The notes below the pieces were generated by a model. That model saw only the letters and a list, made by a program, of their open reading frames with translations, made no database searches and was not told the DNA's origin. 64,000 nt of DNA from JAHEDT01 sp963825615 (GTDB lineage Bacteria; Desulfobacterota; Desulfuromonadia; Desulfuromonadales; BM103): positions 372,001-436,000 of the forward strand of contig CAWGTV010000008.1 in assembly GCA_963825615.1 (NCBI GenBank), in the 5' to 3' direction. Positions 28,495-35,944 of the stretch are shown here, one piece after another (the first letter of the stretch is position 1; each line of letters starts with the position of its first letter). Position numbers and translations under genes: made by a program.

Positions 28495-29442
28495 TCACGA
28501 CTTCTCAACCATGAATTTCAGATTTCGGTATTTAGCAACCGAAATTCGCAACTCCCCCTGTAAGGGCTCGGGCATGGAGGTCATCAGAACATCCGCTTTC
28601 TTGAAAAATTCTGTCTCCAATTTTTGCTTCGACTCGGTCAGGGCGCCAAGCGAACCAGGTGCAGAGGTGCTCAGAGCATAGATCTCCCCGTATACTTTGT
28701 GCAGACGGGCCAGATTCTCTCTTGCCTCGACGAATTTCTCCGGCGACTCGTTCAGTTTGTCCATCGCCTCGCTGATTCTTGTCTTAACGGTGGCGAAGCG
28801 CCCCAAATCCTTCTCCGTCGGGCGTGGCGCGACATTGAAGCTTTCCGCTGACTTCTGCCACTCGGTGGAAATCGCATCGATGCTCTCCAGGCACATGTCT
28901 GTTCCAGATTTGATCCCGTAGAGGGCGACGATGAAATCCTTGGCATATTGCTGCTCCGCCTTCTGGGCCAGGTAAAACTTGCCCACCCCGCCGGCAAGCA
29001 CGAGCAGTAACACGGCAAGGCCGGCATAAGCCAACCATTTGCTGTTGACCGGCTGTTGATGCTTTTGTTCAGAATCGCTGTGTGGTGCCGCACGTTTAGA
29101 AGAAAGTCTCGGAGCGGTTGATTTGGTGGCCTGCGAACGGCTGAGACTGAAACTAAAACCGGCCCTCTGCTGCACGTGGACGCTCGGCTTGGAGGATTGC
29201 ACGACGCAGTAATCGGGGCAGATACTGCCGCAGCCCATGCAGAGATTTTCAACGCCGAGCTCATGGCCGCAGTCGAAGCAATAAATACGACCCTGCTTCT
29301 TGAAGGCCCGCAGCATGAAATTTTCCCGTTGCACCCAATACTTCCCGCTACACTCGGGACAGTGACGAGAATTTCCTTTGGCAGAGAGTCCCTCTTCCTG
29401 TACCTCGATTATGACGTCGCATTTAGGACATGAGCACCTCAT
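28495..29442 (-). CDS. Zinc-ribbon, membrane-anchored protein of unknown function
   Basis: 315 residues. The N terminus has MRCSCPKCD, HCPECSGKYW and CFDCGHELG...CMGCGSICPDYC, several Cys pairs that could bind two or three zinc ions in the cytosol. A Ser/Lys/Gln-rich linker leads to one membrane helix (about 135-157, LAYAGLAVLLLVLAGGVGKF) and a helical periplasmic region of about 150 residues. I do not recognise a named family. It follows the pseudopilin gene (29532-30053) on the same strand with an ~90-base gap and may be co-transcribed with it. Confidence 0.72.
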   Translation of the reverse strand: MRCSCPKCDVIIEVQEEGLSAKGNSRHCPECSGKYWVQRENFMLRAFKKQGRIYCFDCGHELGVENLCMGCGSICPDYCVVQSSKPSVHVQQRAGFSFSLSRSQATKSTAPRLSSKRAAPHSDSEQKHQQPVNSKWLAYAGLAVLLLVLAGGVGKFYLAQKAEQQYAKDFIVALYGIKSGTDMCLESIDAISTEWQKSAESFNVAPRPTEKDLGRFATVKTRISEAMDKLNESPEKFVEARENLARLHKVYGEIYALSTSAPGSLGALTESKQKLETEFFKKADVLMTSMPEPLQGELRISVAKYRNLKFMVEKS

Positions 29443-29531
29443 GATTCAACCACCTTTGCTATGGGGGCACTTAACCTGACCCGGTCTTTTCGCGTTAACA
29501 CGATCCTTTTGGAAGTCAATCTTATCCATGA

Positions 29532-30053
29532 TTAGAGGAAATCCTCCCCTCGCCCAATCCAGCCCCCATCGCTGGTTCGAACAATATCATCCATGCCATT
29601 TGCAGCTTGGATATTCACATCCGTTACACCGTCAGGGCCAAGGCTGTAAATATCAAATTCTGTATTCAAAATATTCAGAAAGTTGTCCTCCCGGATGGGA
29701 ACCTTCGAGTACTGGTAAGGATTGCCCCATGGATCCTTCAGGGCCCCTAAACCAATCTCGTTCAGGGAATTCGGAAAGGCACTGGTATCAATAAACTTTG
29801 CATAGACATCTTTTTCAATGCCGCGAATTTCTGAAATCGTCCGCGTCACTTTGACATTCTCGATAAAACGGTTGTATGCCGGGATGGCAAGCCCGGCCAA
29901 TACCCCGATGATGGCAGAAACTACAATCAACTCAACCAGGGTAAATCCCGCACTGCTGTGCAATAACTTACGATACTTTGGTTCTGCAGCCATGAGCATA
30001 GATGACTCCAGAGACTCTGCGCCAGTGTTCATGTCAATCACTTTCATATTCAT
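29532..30053 (-). CDS. Type IV pilin-like/type II secretion pseudopilin precursor
   Basis: 173 residues. The prepilin peptidase site is G36|FTLVELIVVSAIIGVLAG with Glu at +5, then a long hydrophobic helix. The mature part is GspG-like: a helix-to-loop segment with IGLGALKDPWGNPYQY and DIYSLGPDGVTDVN, which in major pseudopilins binds Ca2+. The 36-residue leader is unusually long; a shorter internal start is possible (ATG at residue 19 or 21). It is isolated from any other pilus or secretion genes. An ~420-base stretch upstream (30054-30476) appears to hold no gene. Confidence 0.85.
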   Translation of the reverse strand: MNMKVIDMNTGAESLESSMLMAAEPKYRKLLHSSAGFTLVELIVVSAIIGVLAGLAIPAYNRFIENVKVTRTISEIRGIEKDVYAKFIDTSAFPNSLNEIGLGALKDPWGNPYQYSKVPIREDNFLNILNTEFDIYSLGPDGVTDVNIQAANGMDDIVRTSDGGWIGRGEDFL

Positions 30054-30476
30054 TCTCTCGTCTCATTGAAGATGATTAAGAGCTTGGTGCCAGAAGCCTG
30101 GTTCAATGCCGTCTGGTGCCACCCTCCTGACTGATCGTGCTGAAAAGGAGGGCCGTACGATTACTCATGCATTAACGATGCCATTTTTATAACAAATCAA
30201 AATAATTCGGGTGCAGCTTTAAAGTCACACCCTGCTGGCAGTGCTTGACCTTGGAACTGGACGGGAGAGATATGACGATTGAGGGCATTGGTGAAGCAGA
30301 TTGTCCTCGACAGGGCTTTTATCCCTTGAGGAAAAAGACCGTGTCGTCATTCTGTCAAAGTGGTGCATCTACCGTTTGCGATACTGAACGGTCATGGCGG
30401 AGCGACCACAAGCAACCGTCACGGATCGTTAGAACCACGGCCCGATGCACGTGCACCACAACCTCTTAAGGCTCTA

Positions 30477-31793
30477 TCAAGGGACTTGACTTTTACACCA
30501 GCGGCGCGCCGCCAGCCAGCACATGGCCAAGGTCTGAAACATCGCTGCGGGCAGGAGGATAACAGCGGGCGCGCCGGGCGTCGGCCAGAACAGCCCGGCC
30601 AGATGATCCAGCCCGAGAGCCGCCAGGATCTTCGGGACGACCGCGTAGAGCAGGGCCAATACAAGGAGGGTCAGCATATCGGCGCGTTTCGGGAAACGGC
30701 CAAGATGCAAAAAGAGCATAAGGGCCAAATCCCGCATCAGGAAAAACACCATGGCCACGGCGGCAACCGCGACTGGCGTCACGCTTCCGTCCGGCCCCAT
30801 CGAAAGCTCCATGACCACCAACGCCGCGCAGGCCAGGACCACCAAGGGCAGCGTACTGAACCAGAGCGGCAGTCCCTCCATGGCACGACGCCATTGGCCA
30901 CGGGCAAGGGACTGCAGCAGGCGCCGGAAGGCCACTGGATCCTTGCGCTCGCAAAAAGCCATGCCGTAGGCGAGCGCCAGGCTGACCAAAAACGCGCACA
31001 GTAGCCGTTGCTGCCAGACGTCCTGAACACTCGCCCAACTGCCGCCACCTAGGAAGCCGGCGACATAGCCGGCCAAAAACAGTACGAACGCCCCCCAGGC
31101 CCATGGCAGGCTCTTCAACTGCAGTTCGGCGCGCAGCAGCCGGTAGATGCCGAAAACCGCCCAGGCCAGGAACACCACCAGGCTGGTTAGTACGAAACGA
31201 TTGTCGGGATAATGCTGGTCGTACCAGAATACGCCCGCGGCTTTCGCAAACGGCCAGGACAGCACCGAGGCCGCGCAGCTGACACCCAGCACCAGGAAAG
31301 ACGTGGTCTGAAAACGACCGTAGCGCTGGCTCTTCCTGATCGACTGCAGGCTGGAGAGCAGACCGACCGCCTGGCCGAGCAAGCCGCTGCCAACCAGCAA
31401 CACCGCCGTCTCGGGCAACGACAGGCCAAACGCGGGGTTTGAGGTCAGGTAGACCAGCAGGCAGAGCAGGGCACCATACCAGGGGTAGATGGTGCTGCCG
31501 AGCAGTTTTCCCCAAGTCATCGACCAGGGGCCGATCACCGACATCCGCTGGCCGTCCCAGGTATGCGCGCGTATTTCTGCGATCAATGATTCGGAGGCGA
31601 GCCGGGTCCCCCAGACAAAGGCCAGCAGGCCGAAGAGGACCAGTGCCGTCCTGGCCACCCCCTCGTCGTACTGCTTGCCATTGAGGAGATAGGCGAGAAA
31701 CAGTATGGCCCCCAGGATCATCGGCATGCCGATCATGCGATACGAGGTCAACTCCAGCCAGAGGTTGCGGCGAAATTCTGGATTGAGACTCAT
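30477..31793 (-). CDS. ABC-2 type transporter permease
   Basis: 438 residues with about ten to twelve hydrophobic segments, starting MSLNPEFRRNLWLELTSYRM, without a signal peptide. It lies four bases into the end of the ATPase gene upstream on the minus strand (31790-31793) and so forms a two-subunit exporter with it. The substrate cannot be named; such pairs often move lipids, peptides or polysaccharides. A longer overlapping frame at 30493-31800 is a shadow with poor composition. Confidence 0.85.
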   Translation of the reverse strand: MSLNPEFRRNLWLELTSYRMIGMPMILGAILFLAYLLNGKQYDEGVARTALVLFGLLAFVWGTRLASESLIAEIRAHTWDGQRMSVIGPWSMTWGKLLGSTIYPWYGALLCLLVYLTSNPAFGLSLPETAVLLVGSGLLGQAVGLLSSLQSIRKSQRYGRFQTTSFLVLGVSCAASVLSWPFAKAAGVFWYDQHYPDNRFVLTSLVVFLAWAVFGIYRLLRAELQLKSLPWAWGAFVLFLAGYVAGFLGGGSWASVQDVWQQRLLCAFLVSLALAYGMAFCERKDPVAFRRLLQSLARGQWRRAMEGLPLWFSTLPLVVLACAALVVMELSMGPDGSVTPVAVAAVAMVFFLMRDLALMLFLHLGRFPKRADMLTLLVLALLYAVVPKILAALGLDHLAGLFWPTPGAPAVILLPAAMFQTLAMCWLAARRWCKSQVP

Positions 31794-32722
31794 AGCGCAC
31801 CCTCCTGGCGACCCTGGCGACTCACCGACTCCAGATAGGCCGACTGCAGGTTGCGCTGTAGTTCGGCAAAGGCACAGACCGGCAACCCCTGATCGAGCAG
31901 GTTTTTCAGCAAAAGATGCCGGGCAGCGGCATTGCCGCTGAAGGTGAACACAGCCGACTCATCATCGCCCTCAACGGCGGAGACGCCGTGAATATCGGTA
32001 AGCAAAGACGTCAGGCCGCGGCAGGCCGCGGTCAGGACCAGCCGCAAACGGACTGTTGCGGCCGACTGCAGATCGACCGGGTCGTGGGAGAGAATGCGCC
32101 CTGCACGCAGCACCAGCATGTCGGTAGAGTATTCGTCGAGTTCCGAGAGGATGTGCGAGGAGACCACCAGGGTCATCCCTTGGTCACGCAAAGTCAGAAA
32201 GAGCCCTGCCAGGCTGTGCCTCGCTTCAGGATCGAGCCCGGAAGCCGGTTCATCCAGGAGCAGAATCTGCGGTTCGTGGACCACGGCCTGGGCGATGGCC
32301 AGGCGCTGACGCAGACCGCGCGAGAGGGTGCCAGCCTTCATGTCGAGACGATCGTCAAGGCCGAGCCGCATAGCGGCCAGCCTGGTGGTCCGCTCCTGGG
32401 CCTCGGCCTGAATGCCGCGGGACGCGGCTGCGTGCAGCAGGCACTGGCGCACCGTCAGGTCATCGTAGAGCCCGAAGAAGTCGGAGAGATAGCCGAGCTT
32501 AAGATGGCAGGCGCGGGGATCTTCGTGGATGTCGAAGCCATCGATCCGAACCTCTCCGAACAGCGGCACATCGAGGGCAGCCATGCAGCGCAGCAGGGTG
32601 GTCTTGCCGGCCCCGTTCGGGCCGACCAAGGCCGTGATGCTGCCGGGCGCAATCCGGAAAGAAACCCCGTTTAGCGCCCGCACCCCCGGGTATTCGTATA
32701 CCAGACCATTCACTTCGATCAT
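31790..32722 (-). CDS. ABC transporter ATP-binding protein
   Basis: 310 residues. Walker A LVGPNGAGKTTLLR (about 32-45), Q-loop LGYLSDFFGLYDDLT, ABC signature GTLSRGLRQRLAIAQAVVHE, Walker B ILLLDEPASGLDP and H-loop VVSSHILSELDEYS. The signature is LSRG in place of the usual LSGG, tolerated in many subfamilies. It energises the permease encoded by the overlapping downstream gene. The C-terminal ~90 residues form a regulatory extension seen in ABC-2 families. Confidence 0.93.
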   Translation of the reverse strand: MIEVNGLVYEYPGVRALNGVSFRIAPGSITALVGPNGAGKTTLLRCMAALDVPLFGEVRIDGFDIHEDPRACHLKLGYLSDFFGLYDDLTVRQCLLHAAASRGIQAEAQERTTRLAAMRLGLDDRLDMKAGTLSRGLRQRLAIAQAVVHEPQILLLDEPASGLDPEARHSLAGLFLTLRDQGMTLVVSSHILSELDEYSTDMLVLRAGRILSHDPVDLQSAATVRLRLVLTAACRGLTSLLTDIHGVSAVEGDDESAVFTFSGNAAARHLLLKNLLDQGLPVCAFAELQRNLQSAYLESVSRQGRQEGAL

Positions 32723-32840
32723 AAATTCTTTTCCTGCGCCGAAATAGAGTCACTCGCCCAGGGGTGACAGGTTAAGCCGCTTCTCACAAGGGACAAAATT
32801 GTCAGATTTGTAACCGAAAAGACGTTTAAGGCAAAAGATC

Positions 32841-32948
32841 TTTTTAACACCAAGACGCTAAAAGTAAAGATCGGTGCCGAGGGGTTTTGAACAGAAGGTC
32901 TTTCTTCGCGCCTCGGTTTCCCCTTTGCGACTTGGCGTTAAGAAATTT
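32841..32948. repeat. Imperfect inverted-repeat element
   Basis: The left end (TTTTTAACACCAAGACGCTA) is complementary to the right end (TTTGCGACTTGGCGTTAAG), leaving a ~65-base GC-rich centre. Such TTAACGCCAAG-type ends are familiar in REP/MITE-like sequences in proteobacteria. It sits in the gene-free interval 32723-33017. Mobile status unproven. Confidence 0.5.
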
Positions 32949-33017
32949 GTTGAGTTTGCTGGCCGTAGTCACATTCTAACGGCTCACCTTTGTTTTGCTT
33001 GCAGGCTTGAGAACCTT

Positions 33018-33344
33018 TCATAGGCTGTCAATGAGCTTGTAATACTCCTCGATGGAACGCATCGATTCCAGCAGAAGCAGATACAAGGCCCAGCTGCAGA
33101 CAAGAATGCCGATGGTCAGCCCGATCTTCCAGCCCAGGGAGGTCTGTGGCCGCCACCAGATCAGGGGGAGAGCCAGCGGCCCTACGCTCAAGAGCGCGAG
33201 GACAATAAACGTCGTCCGAAAATACCAGGGAAGCTTTTCTTGTCCTGGAAACCGAAGGGGAGACCCTTCCAGAAACTCACTGCAGTGTTTGCACTTGATT
33301 GCGTCGTCCTGTATCTCTTCTGCGCAGTAGGGGCACTTTTTCAT
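33018..33344 (-). CDS. Zinc-ribbon domain protein with two membrane segments
   Basis: 108 residues. MKKCPYCAEEIQDDAIKCKHC at the N terminus is a textbook zinc ribbon (two CxxC knuckles), followed by a short linker and two hydrophobic segments (about 42-62 and 72-93). Such architecture is common in envelope-stress or superinfection-immunity-type proteins, but no specific function can be given. It is followed on the minus strand by the 32841-32948 repeat. Confidence 0.82.
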   Translation of the reverse strand: MKKCPYCAEEIQDDAIKCKHCSEFLEGSPLRFPGQEKLPWYFRTTFIVLALLSVGPLALPLIWWRPQTSLGWKIGLTIGILVCSWALYLLLLESMRSIEEYYKLIDSL

Positions 33345-33435
33345 GGTTCTTTCCCAGGTTGAGAAGAAGAATCGTGAACCAACGGCCAGGCCAGCGGTTG
33401 CGCCTGCGGTGTCTCTGCATCAACGCAGATCATCG

Positions 33436-33918
33436 TCAATCAACCTCCGGCTCCGCTGGCATCGTGCGAAATTTAAGCTGCACGCCCTTGAGAAAATTCC
33501 GCAGTATCTGGTCCTTGCAGACCCGGTAATGCTTATGTCCCGGCTTGCGGAACAGGGCACTCAATTCGTGGGGGCTGACAGACATTCCCGCCAGGCTCAT
33601 CAACTCGAGGATATCTTCGGTTTTCAGATTCAGGGCGATTTTCAGCTTTTTGAAGATGAGGTTGTTCGTCAAGCGCGGCTCCGCTTCCGGATGCGACCCG
33701 GTCCTGGTGCCGCGTTTATCGATAATCAAGCCGTTGAGGAAGATTGCCAGCTGAAGGTCGCCGCATTCCCGGTACGCAGGGTCATCCTCTTTTTTCAGCC
33801 AGGCGCTGATCTGCTCACGGGTCGCCTGTCCGCCGGACAAGCCAAACAGTGCCATCATTTTAGCGTCGCTAAAGTCAAACATATAGCGCAAGCGGCGCAA
33901 GACATCATTATTGGTCAT
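33436..33918 (-). CDS. DUF1456 (YehS-type) protein
   Basis: 160 residues with two repeats of the DUF1456 fold: MTNNDVLRRLRYMFDFSDAK / MMALFGLSGGQATREQISAWLK and TNNLIFKKLKIALNLKTEDI / LELMSLAGMSVSPHELSALF. Members are cytosolic and of unknown role. GGAAG sits upstream of ATG 33918, which agrees with the family N terminus. It is downstream of mltB by about 100 bases. Confidence 0.9.
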   Translation of the reverse strand: MTNNDVLRRLRYMFDFSDAKMMALFGLSGGQATREQISAWLKKEDDPAYRECGDLQLAIFLNGLIIDKRGTRTGSHPEAEPRLTNNLIFKKLKIALNLKTEDILELMSLAGMSVSPHELSALFRKPGHKHYRVCKDQILRNFLKGVQLKFRTMPAEPEVD

Positions 33919-34020
33919 AAACATCTTCCGATCGACTGCATAGTCCCGCCGCCGAGGAGCAGGGACAGGTGCAGGTGATCGTAGCATAAAACAGCATAGG
34001 CAGGGATCCTTCTCTTGCTT

Positions 34021-35094
34021 TCACTTTTGCGCCGCAAGGCTGTCCGCCAGGGTGCCGACCGCAACGGCAAACGCATTGGAGCGGTTCCATCTGCGCAACA
34101 CCTGGAAATTGCCATAGACCAGGTAGGCCGGCCCGCCCGGCCCGTCCGGCACGATCAGCGCAGCCTGCAGGGCACGGCGCGGCAACGCTTTGCCGTTGCT
34201 GCGCCGCACGCCGAGTGTCTGCCAGCGCGACAACGACAAGTGGGATTCCTGCCCGACCAGGGAATAATCGAACTTTTGCGGCAAGGTCACCGGCCGCCCC
34301 CAGGTCTGGTCGCCCTGCCACCCGGCCTTGGCCAGGTAATTGGCCGCCGAGGCCAGCGCATCAGGGACTGAAGCCCAGAGATCGCGTCGGCCATCGCCGT
34401 CGGCATCGATCGCAAAGTGGCGATAGGAGCTGGGCATAAACTGGAATTGGCCCATGGCCCCGGCCCAGGACCCCTGCATCTTCTGCACGGAGAGCTGTTC
34501 GGCTTCGAGCAGGCGAAGGGCCTCGAGCAGCTCCTTACGAAAGTAGTCGCCGCGGCGATCATCATGGGCCAGCGTGACCAGCGCCTGAAACACCGGCACC
34601 TTCCCGGGATGCCGCCCGTAGCTGCTCTCGATTCCCCAGAGGGCGACAATGAAGCGCCGCTGGACCCCATACTGCCGCTCTATCCGGCCCAGCCATGTCG
34701 AATACCGACGCAGCATCACGCGCCCTTCGGCGATGCGTTCCGTGCTGACTCGGGTTGCAACATAGTCAGCCAGTGTCTGGGTCTGCTCCGGCTGGTTCAG
34801 GTCACTCTCGAGCAGGCGCGGCTGCGGCGCTTCGATATCGGCCAGTGCCAAAGCCAGGGTTTGCGGTGAGATTCCGGCGGAAAGAGCGTCCGCACGCAGC
34901 TGCTCCATCCAGGCCGCAAAGCCCTGTGGTGTATTCTGCGCCTGAACCGCCGGAGTGACTATTGCGCAAAGGCAGGCGAACATCAGAAAACGGCCCAAGC
35001 CTTTCAGCATAGGCCGACCATGATGCCTCAGCGCCTGTTTGAGCCACCATTTACACATAGAGGGAGCTTCATTCGATCTTAAACGCCCAACCAT
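34021..35094 (-). CDS. mltB: Membrane-bound lytic murein transglycosylase B
   Basis: Up to 357 residues. The N terminus contains a signal peptide (MLKGLGRFLMFACLCAIVTP). The catalytic domain has FIVALWGIESSYGRHPGKVPVFQALVTLA with the catalytic Glu in the IES motif, then SWAGAMGQFQFMPSSY and DADGDGRRDLWASVPDALAS, all MltB signatures. The enzyme cleaves the MurNAc-GlcNAc bond to give 1,6-anhydro-muropeptides in the periplasm. It lacks a lipobox. ATG 35094 has a good GAGGGGG motif but lies inside the upstream gene's end; ATG 35058 or 35010 are alternatives. Confidence 0.92.
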   Translation of the reverse strand: MVGRLRSNEAPSMCKWWLKQALRHHGRPMLKGLGRFLMFACLCAIVTPAVQAQNTPQGFAAWMEQLRADALSAGISPQTLALALADIEAPQPRLLESDLNQPEQTQTLADYVATRVSTERIAEGRVMLRRYSTWLGRIERQYGVQRRFIVALWGIESSYGRHPGKVPVFQALVTLAHDDRRGDYFRKELLEALRLLEAEQLSVQKMQGSWAGAMGQFQFMPSSYRHFAIDADGDGRRDLWASVPDALASAANYLAKAGWQGDQTWGRPVTLPQKFDYSLVGQESHLSLSRWQTLGVRRSNGKALPRRALQAALIVPDGPGGPAYLVYGNFQVLRRWNRSNAFAVAVGTLADSLAAQK

Positions 35095-35944
35095 CTTCCC
35101 CCTCGTCCAGCCATAGGTAATCAGCGATCTCCGTGGTCACGCTGTTCCGGTCAACGCGCCCGGGAACTTCCGGTAGCACGACCCGGTAACTGAGTTCGGC
35201 TTCTTCCAGCATCTGCCTTGGAATACCAAACTTCCAGGCGTGACCGCTGCCGGCCAGAACAACCACCCGGTAGTCCGGGTTTTCCTTCAGGAATGCGACC
35301 AGGTTGTGAGCCATCATGGTATCCCATAGGAGCTGCGCCTCGCAGAAATACAGATATTGGTCGCCGTGTCCGCCATGACCGCCCATCGCCTGGCGGATAA
35401 AGTTACCATAAGTCGGGTTGACCTGGCACTGCACGTTGCCGAGCAGTTGTCGTTCCTCTGCGGAGAGCGATTGGAAGCCGTTGCGCGCCACCTTGCGGGT
35501 AATGTCGCTCGGGAGGTTGAGGCCGAGCATTTTCACCCGTTTGACGCGGGCGTGCTGAAAGATCTCCCGGTACTTCGGCCACAGGCTCCAGTTGTCATTG
35601 TAGACATCCAGAAACTTTAGGAACGACAGCTCGTTATTGGTCCAGCGGTCAAGGCTCTCCTGGCTATCCTTGCGGAACATCTCCAGGCCGATGGCCAGCG
35701 ACCGGTCATCGTTGTCCAAGGCATCGATGACGGTCAGCTGGGCACGATGGTGGCCAACATGGTCATGGAGTTCTCCCATGAAGATGACCTGAGCCTGGCG
35801 CAGGTCGTCGAGCAGGGCCTGGGGAGAGATCTCCGCATTGGCGGCGATATCGACAATATGCGGGTGGGCCAGAACCGTGACCGGCAGAAAGACTGTGCCG
35901 GCGGCAATGAAAACCGACAGAACCATTTTGTGGATAGTTTTCAT
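35069..35944 (-). CDS. ChaN-like haem-binding/uncharacterised exported protein
   Basis: 291 residues with signal peptide MKTIHKMVLSVFIAAGTVFL and the ChaN-type (PF04187) motif VIFMGELHDHVGHHRAQLTVI near residue 53, then AIGLEMFRKDSQESLD and AGSGHAWKFGIPRQM. ChaN of Campylobacter binds haem; the family elsewhere is uncharacterised, and enzyme-like conserved His/Glu/Asp are present. The gene overlaps its neighbours (four bases with the peptidase gene, 26 with mltB), so all three share a transcript. Confidence 0.88.
   Translation of the reverse strand: MKTIHKMVLSVFIAAGTVFLPVTVLAHPHIVDIAANAEISPQALLDDLRQAQVIFMGELHDHVGHHRAQLTVIDALDNDDRSLAIGLEMFRKDSQESLDRWTNNELSFLKFLDVYNDNWSLWPKYREIFQHARVKRVKMLGLNLPSDITRKVARNGFQSLSAEERQLLGNVQCQVNPTYGNFIRQAMGGHGGHGDQYLYFCEAQLLWDTMMAHNLVAFLKENPDYRVVVLAGSGHAWKFGIPRQMLEEAELSYRVVLPEVPGRVDRNSVTTEIADYLWLDEGEDGWAFKIE

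Noticed and set aside
28146..28508. 120-codon minus-strand frame after the zinc-ribbon gene
   Set aside because: No motif, unlikely composition and no ribosome binding site.
30493..31800. 435-residue minus-strand frame overlapping the ABC permease
   Set aside because: Arg/Gly/Pro-rich and not hydrophobic; the neighbouring frame has the transmembrane pattern and the four-base overlap with the ATPase gene.
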